DNA of 10,947 nt from an uncultured Porphyromonadaceae bacterium (GTDB lineage: Bacteria; Bacteroidota; Bacteroidia; Bacteroidales; Muribaculaceae). Each line of letters opens with the position of its first letter. Position 1 is the first letter of the stretch. The stretch covers positions 1 to 10,947 of the forward strand of contig CAMVDK010000094.1 in NCBI GenBank assembly GCA_947166165.1, in the 5' to 3' direction. This document shows positions 7,347-10,947 of this stretch, in pieces. The translations under genes were made by a program, and so were the position numbers. Under the pieces are notes generated by a model. That model made no database searches. It was not told the origin of the DNA and worked only from the letters and a program-made list of their open reading frames with translations.

Positions 7347-7437
7347 TTCTCAAAAATCAGAATAAGTGGACAAAAATAGCATCAAATTTTTGGAATAAGT
7401 CAGAAAGACATCCCTCTAAACCGTTTGACCATCGCCA

Positions 7438-7497
7438 CATAACGCAACGCGGTGCCGCCTCCCACACCAGGGACAGGCGGCACCGCTTTGCGTTATG
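7438..7497. terminator. Long hairpin downstream of dcp, possibly a bidirectional terminator
   Basis: The arms 7438-7459 and 7476-7497 are 22 bases each and pair with a single mismatch (C7448 opposite T7487). Inside, TCCC (7460-7463) pairs with GGGA (7470-7473) around ACACCA, leaving a two-base CA bulge. It begins 22 bases beyond the dcp stop codon in the direction of dcp transcription. Neither side has a good T-tract: CTTTGCG follows the GC core on the plus strand, GTTGCG on the minus strand. It most likely defines the dcp mRNA 3' end and blocks convergent readthrough. Confidence 0.7.
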
Positions 7498-7519
7498 GTG
7501 CCTTGCCGGCGATTGGGCG

Positions 7520-9652
7520 TCAGAGGCCGCGTGCCTTGAGCAGGCTCGAGGCGTCGGGCGAGGCCATGCCGGTGAAGTCGGTGAACATCTGCATCAGGTC
7601 GCCGGTGTTGCCGCGGCTGAGCACCTTGTCGCGGAAGGCTTGTCCGGTGGCCGGGTCGAGCGGACCGAGCTTGGCGAAGGTGTCGGCGATGTTGACGGCG
7701 AGCACCTCGGTCCACAGATAGCTGTAGTAGCCGGCGGCATATCCCCCACCCCACACATGGTTGAAGTAGCTGGTGCGGTAGCGCGGCGGAATCTGCGCGT
7801 CGAGCAGGCCGATGCGCTCCAGTGCCTGGGTCTCGAAGTCGGCAGCCTTCTCGGCGGTGGGCACCTCGCTCGAGGAGAGCATGTGCCAAGCCAGGTCGAG
7901 GCAGGTGGCGGCCAGGTTCTCACCCAGGGCGTAGGCGGTCTGGAAGGTGATGCTCTTGAGCATGCGCTCCTTGAGCTCGGCGGGCATGGGCTGGCCGGTC
8001 TGGCAATGGCGGGCGTAGTGGTCGAAGATTTCGGGAATCGAAGCGAACGACTCGTTGAACTGCGAGGGCATCTCCACGAAGTCGTTGGCCGTCGACGTGC
8101 CGCTCAGCTTGTTGTACTGGCAGTCGGACAGGATGCCGTGCAGGGCGTGTCCGAACTCATGGAAAAGGGTGGTCACCTCGTCCCAGGTGAGCAGCGAGGG
8201 CTGCCCGTCGGGGGCCTTGGCGTTGTTGCACACGTTGTAGACCACCGAGATGGTCTGCCGCTGGCGGCTCTGCTTGGTGAATTCTTCCATCCAGGCGCCG
8301 CCGCGCTTGGTGGGACGGCGGAAGTAGTCGCAGTAGAACAGCGCTTTGGTCTTTCCATCCTTGTCCTTGACCTCAAACACGCGCATGTCGGGGTGATAGG
8401 TGGGGATGTCGTTGCGCTCCTCGAAGGTGAGGCCATAGACGCGGTTGGCGGCGTAGAACACGCCGTTGATGAGCACGCTGTCGATGTTGAAGTAGGGCTT
8501 CACCTCGTCGTCGGAGATGTTCAGTTGCTCCTTCTTCATCTTGGCCGAATAGTAGAAGCGGTCGTAGGGCTGGAGCTCGAAGTCGGTGCCCATGGTCTTG
8601 CGGGCGTAGTCCTGGATGGCCTGGGTTTCGGCCTCGGCCTTGGGCTTGTACTGGGCGATGAGGCTCTTGAGGAAGTCGTAGACGGCCTTGGGTGTCTTGG
8701 CCATGGTTTTCTCGAGGGCGTAGGAGGCGTAGTTCTTGTAGCCCATCAGCTCGGCCTGCTCGGCGCGGAGCTTGGCGATTTGCACCACGAGGGGATAGGA
8801 GTTGTGCTTGCCGGTGCCGTCGGCGCGGTGGACCGAGGCCTCGTAGACCTTGCGGCGCAGGTCACGGTTGTCGAGGCTGGCCAGCAGGGGTTGCTGGGTG
8901 GTGTTGACGATGACGATGGCATAGGGGGCCTTCTTGCCGAGCGACTCGGCGTCCTTGGCACACTGCGCGAGGTCGGCCTCGCTGAGTCCGGCCAGGTCTT
9001 CCTTCTTGTCGACCCAGACCACGGCGTCGTTGGTGGCTTCGGGCACCACGTCGCCCCATTGCTGCTGCAGGTCGGCGATTTTGAGGTTGATTTCCTTCAT
9101 GCGCTTCATCTGCTCATCGCCAAGCAGTGCACCATTGAGCACGAATTCCTTGTAGATCTCCTCAAGGAGTTTCTTGTCCTCGCCCTGGAGCGAGTCGTGC
9201 TCGCGGTCGTAGACCTGCTTGATGCGTGCGAAGAGGGGCTTGTTGAACGAGATTTCGTTCTCCAGATCGGTGAGCATGGGCATCACCTTCTTCTCCACCT
9301 CGCCGATTTCGGGGGTCTTGTCGGCCTCGACCAGGGCGAAGAATATTCGGCTCACGCGGTCGAGCGTGCGTCCGCTCTCATCGTAGGCCACGATGGTGTT
9401 CTGGAAGGTGGCCGAGTCGGTGCTTTCGGCGATTTTCTTGATTTCGTCGCGCTTCTCGGCGATGGCCGCCTCGAAGGCTGGCAGATAGTGTGAGGGCTTG
9501 ATTTGCTTGAAGTCGGGCGCGCCGAAGGGCAGCGTGCTCTCCTTGAGCAATGGGTTGTCGCTCGTGCTGCCGCCGCCACAGGCGGTGAGCAGCATGGCTC
9601 CGGCGGCGGCAATGGCAGCCGATGCACACAGGGTGATCATCAATTTTTTCAT
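7520..9652 (-). CDS. dcp: Peptidyl-dipeptidase Dcp, M3 family zinc metallopeptidase, lipoprotein
   Basis: The product is a 710-residue M3-family peptidase. Dcp enzymes remove dipeptides from the C-terminus of oligopeptides. The zinc site is HEFGH at residues 498-502 within TLFHEFGHALHG, with the third ligand Glu527 in DFVEMPSQ; the 25-residue spacing fits the family. The C-terminal GGGYAAGYYSYLWTEVLA (about 634-651) matches the family's substrate-binding Tyr-rich segment. Length agrees with Dcp (about 680) plus an export signal. The start at 9652 gives MKKLMITLCASAAIAAAGAM followed by lipobox LLTAC with Cys25, so it is a predicted lipoprotein. No acidic residues follow the Cys (GGGSTSD), so a Bacteroidota surface-export signal is not evident and a periplasm-facing location is likely. 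An upstream in-frame ATG (9721) would add 23 residues and spoil the signal peptide. It lies 120 bp after rpiB on the same strand; that gap shows no clear promoter or terminator. Confidence 0.95.
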   Translation of the reverse strand: MKKLMITLCASAAIAAAGAMLLTACGGGSTSDNPLLKESTLPFGAPDFKQIKPSHYLPAFEAAIAEKRDEIKKIAESTDSATFQNTIVAYDESGRTLDRVSRIFFALVEADKTPEIGEVEKKVMPMLTDLENEISFNKPLFARIKQVYDREHDSLQGEDKKLLEEIYKEFVLNGALLGDEQMKRMKEINLKIADLQQQWGDVVPEATNDAVVWVDKKEDLAGLSEADLAQCAKDAESLGKKAPYAIVIVNTTQQPLLASLDNRDLRRKVYEASVHRADGTGKHNSYPLVVQIAKLRAEQAELMGYKNYASYALEKTMAKTPKAVYDFLKSLIAQYKPKAEAETQAIQDYARKTMGTDFELQPYDRFYYSAKMKKEQLNISDDEVKPYFNIDSVLINGVFYAANRVYGLTFEERNDIPTYHPDMRVFEVKDKDGKTKALFYCDYFRRPTKRGGAWMEEFTKQSRQRQTISVVYNVCNNAKAPDGQPSLLTWDEVTTLFHEFGHALHGILSDCQYNKLSGTSTANDFVEMPSQFNESFASIPEIFDHYARHCQTGQPMPAELKERMLKSITFQTAYALGENLAATCLDLAWHMLSSSEVPTAEKAADFETQALERIGLLDAQIPPRYRTSYFNHVWGGGYAAGYYSYLWTEVLAVNIADTFAKLGPLDPATGQAFRDKVLSRGNTGDLMQMFTDFTGMASPDASSLLKARGL

Positions 9653-9772
9653 TTTAACACAGTTGATATTTTGAGGGTTAATTGCCAGTTGACTGACGCA
9701 CGGTTTCGATAAGGGGGACAAAGAATTTTGCAGTCGGAATTGTTCGAAGCCTACCTGATGATTGTCGGGGAG

Positions 9773-10222
9773 TCAGCGCACGGGGATTTTGTCGATGCGG
9801 CGCTGGTGGCGACCGCCCTCGAAGTCGGTGTTGAGGAAGGCTTCGACCATGGCGATGGCCTCGGCGTCGGTCACGAAGCGGCCGGGCATGACGAGCACGT
9901 TGGCGTCGTTGTGTTGCCGGGCCAGACGGGCCACCTCGGGAATCCAGCACAGCGCCGAACGAATGCCCTGATGCTTGTTGAGGGTGATGTTGATGCCCTC
10001 ACCGCTGCCACACACGGCGATGCCGGGGTAACACTCGCCGCGCTCCACGGCCAGCGCGCAGGGATGGGCAAAGTCGGGATAATCGCAACTGTCGGCGCTG
10101 TAGGTGCCGAAGTCGTGGTAGGCGATGCCCTGCTCGTCGAGCCAGCGCATCACGGCCTGCTTGGTGGCCAACCCGGCATGGTCGCTGCACAGCGCCACCG
10201 GCGTGTTGGGTTTCAGTATCAT
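9773..10222 (-). CDS. rpiB: Ribose-5-phosphate isomerase B
   Basis: This 149-residue cytoplasmic enzyme of the RpiB/LacAB family is predicted to interconvert ribose 5-phosphate and ribulose 5-phosphate in the non-oxidative pentose phosphate pathway. Family signatures are intact: SDHAG near the N-terminus (Asp14, His15), DYPDFA (47-52), the catalytic-cysteine loop CGSGEG (Cys71; CGTGxG in many relatives), NKHQGIRSALC (82-92), ARQHNDANVL (101-110) and FEGGRHQRRI (134-143). Length is typical. ATG start at 10222; the few residues before the first strand (MILKPNTPVALCSDHAG) are normal. It lies between valS and dcp on the same strand with gaps of about 130 and 120 bp. Related sugar-phosphate isomerases (LacA/LacB, allose-6-phosphate isomerase) share the fold, but no lactose or allose genes are nearby, so RpiB is preferred. 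Confidence 0.95.
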   Translation of the reverse strand: MILKPNTPVALCSDHAGLATKQAVMRWLDEQGIAYHDFGTYSADSCDYPDFAHPCALAVERGECYPGIAVCGSGEGINITLNKHQGIRSALCWIPEVARLARQHNDANVLVMPGRFVTDAEAIAMVEAFLNTDFEGGRHQRRIDKIPVR

Positions 10223-10245
10223 AATGGATGATGCAGATTAATATC

Positions 10246-10344
10246 TCACAAACTACGGATATATGCATCCAAATCTTGGATGGTTTCGAAACGCATCGAG
10301 GGGCCTTTGCCGGCCTCGTCGATGCGCACAAAGCACTTCCTCAC
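10246..10344 (-). CDS. Possible small protein between valS and rpiB
   Basis: An open frame of 32 codons starts at GTG (10344), seven bases after the valS stop, and ends at TGA 23 bases before rpiB. It reads VRKCFVRIDEAGKG then PSMRFETIQDLDAYIRSL. This looks protein-like: a possible beta strand, a Gly turn, and an amphipathic helix, with GC-rich third codon positions in its first half. An alternative GTG at residue 6 (10329) is preceded at six bases by AGGAAG. No ATG opens the frame, and the frame continues upstream into valS without an obvious start. I do not recognise a family. It could be a real small gene translated after valS, or the decayed end of a lost gene. Confidence 0.33.
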   Translation of the reverse strand: MRKCFVRIDEAGKGPSMRFETIQDLDAYIRSL

Positions 10345-10351
10345 TTGGTTG

Positions 10352-10947
10352 TCACCGGCGCAGGGCTGCGATGGCGGCAGTGAGCGTGGCGATTTTGCTT
10401 TCGGCGTCGGACTTCTTCTTGCGCTCGAGGGCCACGACGGCCTCGGGGGCGTTGGCCACGAAGCGCTCGTTGGCCAGCTTCTTCTCCACCCCGGCCAGGA
10501 AGCCCTGGGCGTGCTTGAGTTCGGCCTCGAGCTTGGCGAGCTCTTCCTCTATGTTGATGTTGCCGGCCAGCGGCACGGCGAACTCCTGCGTGCCGACCAT
10601 GAACGGCGCCGAGGCGGCGTCCTTCTCGTCGACCTGCTCGATGGCTTTGAGCCCGGCCACCTTGGTGATGACCGACTCGAGGGGCGAGCTGAAGGGTCCC
10701 ACCACCTGCAGGGTGAGCATCTCGCGCGGGGGCACGTTCTTGGTGCTGCGCACGTTGCGCACTCCGCTCACGATGTCCTTGGCCAGCGCCATGGCCTGAA
10801 GCATGGGCTGGTCGGGCTGGCCGGGAGTGGGGATGCGGGCATACATGATGCTCTCGCCGTCGGCGCGCTCGGTCAGGTGCTGCCAGAGCTCCTCGGTGAT
10901 GAAGGGCATGAAGGGGTGCAGCAGGCGCAGCAGGGTGTCGAAGAAGT
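10352..10947 (-). CDS. valS: Valyl-tRNA synthetase, C-terminal part (5' end outside window)
   Basis: ValS charges tRNA-Val with valine in the cytoplasm. About 197 C-terminal residues are visible. The frame is open to the window edge (FFDTLLRLLHPFMPFITEEL), so the ATG at 10909 is internal. This is the end of the class Ia anticodon-binding domain: HPFMPFITEELWQHL, then IVSGVRNVRSTKNVPPRE, which is typical of ValS. It is followed by the ValS-specific C-terminal coiled coil: IEEELAKLEAELKHAQGF, VEKKLANERFVANAPEAVV, ALERKKKSDAESKIATLTA, ending ALRR. The catalytic HIGH and KMSKS motifs lie outside the window. Stop TGA at 10354-10352. Confidence 0.96.
   Translation of the reverse strand, partial: FFDTLLRLLHPFMPFITEELWQHLTERADGESIMYARIPTPGQPDQPMLQAMALAKDIVSGVRNVRSTKNVPPREMLTLQVVGPFSSPLESVITKVAGLKAIEQVDEKDAASAPFMVGTQEFAVPLAGNINIEEELAKLEAELKHAQGFLAGVEKKLANERFVANAPEAVVALERKKKSDAESKIATLTAAIAALRR

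Noticed and set aside
7340..9493. 717-codon open frame on the plus strand
   Set aside because: It lies antisense to dcp, which has an intact zinc site and full family similarity. The translation is a low-complexity Val/Gly/Leu/His-rich string with no domain, typical of the reverse complement of a GC-rich gene.
9653..9721. 23-residue N-terminal extension of dcp from ATG at 9721
   Set aside because: It would place polar sequence ahead of an otherwise perfect lipoprotein signal peptide starting at 9652.
9653..9772. Promoter or terminator between rpiB and dcp
   Set aside because: A TTTG on the minus strand (9719-9722) has no TAnnTTTG partner at 19-21 bp, and no stable hairpin with a T-tract was found.

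Overview
The window is a GC-rich (by eye about 60%) chromosomal segment from a member of the Bacteroidota, most likely order Bacteroidales, in or near Prevotellaceae/Muribaculaceae. The grounds are: a DUF4421-type outer-membrane protein, BspA-like leucine-rich secreted proteins with C-terminal dockerin-like modules, a Bacteroidota-type promoter (TTG-20 bp-TACCTTTG, near the TTTG/TAnnTTTG consensus), and a lipoprotein version of the M3 peptidase Dcp. Genus cannot be decided from the sequence alone.

Layout. Plus strand, left to right: the C-terminal half of secA (5' end outside the window); a short hairpin-bearing gap; a DUF4421 outer-membrane protein gene with a GTG start; a 380-bp gene-free gap holding a 176-bp fold-back element with 19-bp terminal inverted repeats and a CTAA duplication on both sides; a promoter; then two tandem, near-equal-length paralogous genes (618 and 619 codons) for secreted BspA-like LRR proteins, each ending in a two-loop dockerin-like domain. 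The pair ends at a strong intrinsic terminator. Minus strand, read right to left: the C-terminal end of valS (5' end outside the window), a possible 32-codon small ORF, rpiB, and dcp. The two converging transcription units meet at about 7.26-7.52 kb, where two hairpins of similar design lie about 120 bp apart.

How the genes fit together. SecA, ValS and RpiB are housekeeping genes (protein export, translation, pentose phosphate pathway). Dcp is predicted to be a membrane-anchored envelope peptidase trimming dipeptides from peptide C-termini. The accessory part is the DUF4421 protein and the BspA-dockerin pair, all carrying Sec signal peptides. The pair looks like a duplicated secreted or surface module. 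Its last ~197 nt, covering the dockerin domain, are almost identical between the copies (6 differences) while the rest has diverged, which points to module exchange or gene conversion. No cohesin-like partner is visible in the window. No CRISPR array, tRNA, rRNA, integrase or complete insertion sequence was seen.
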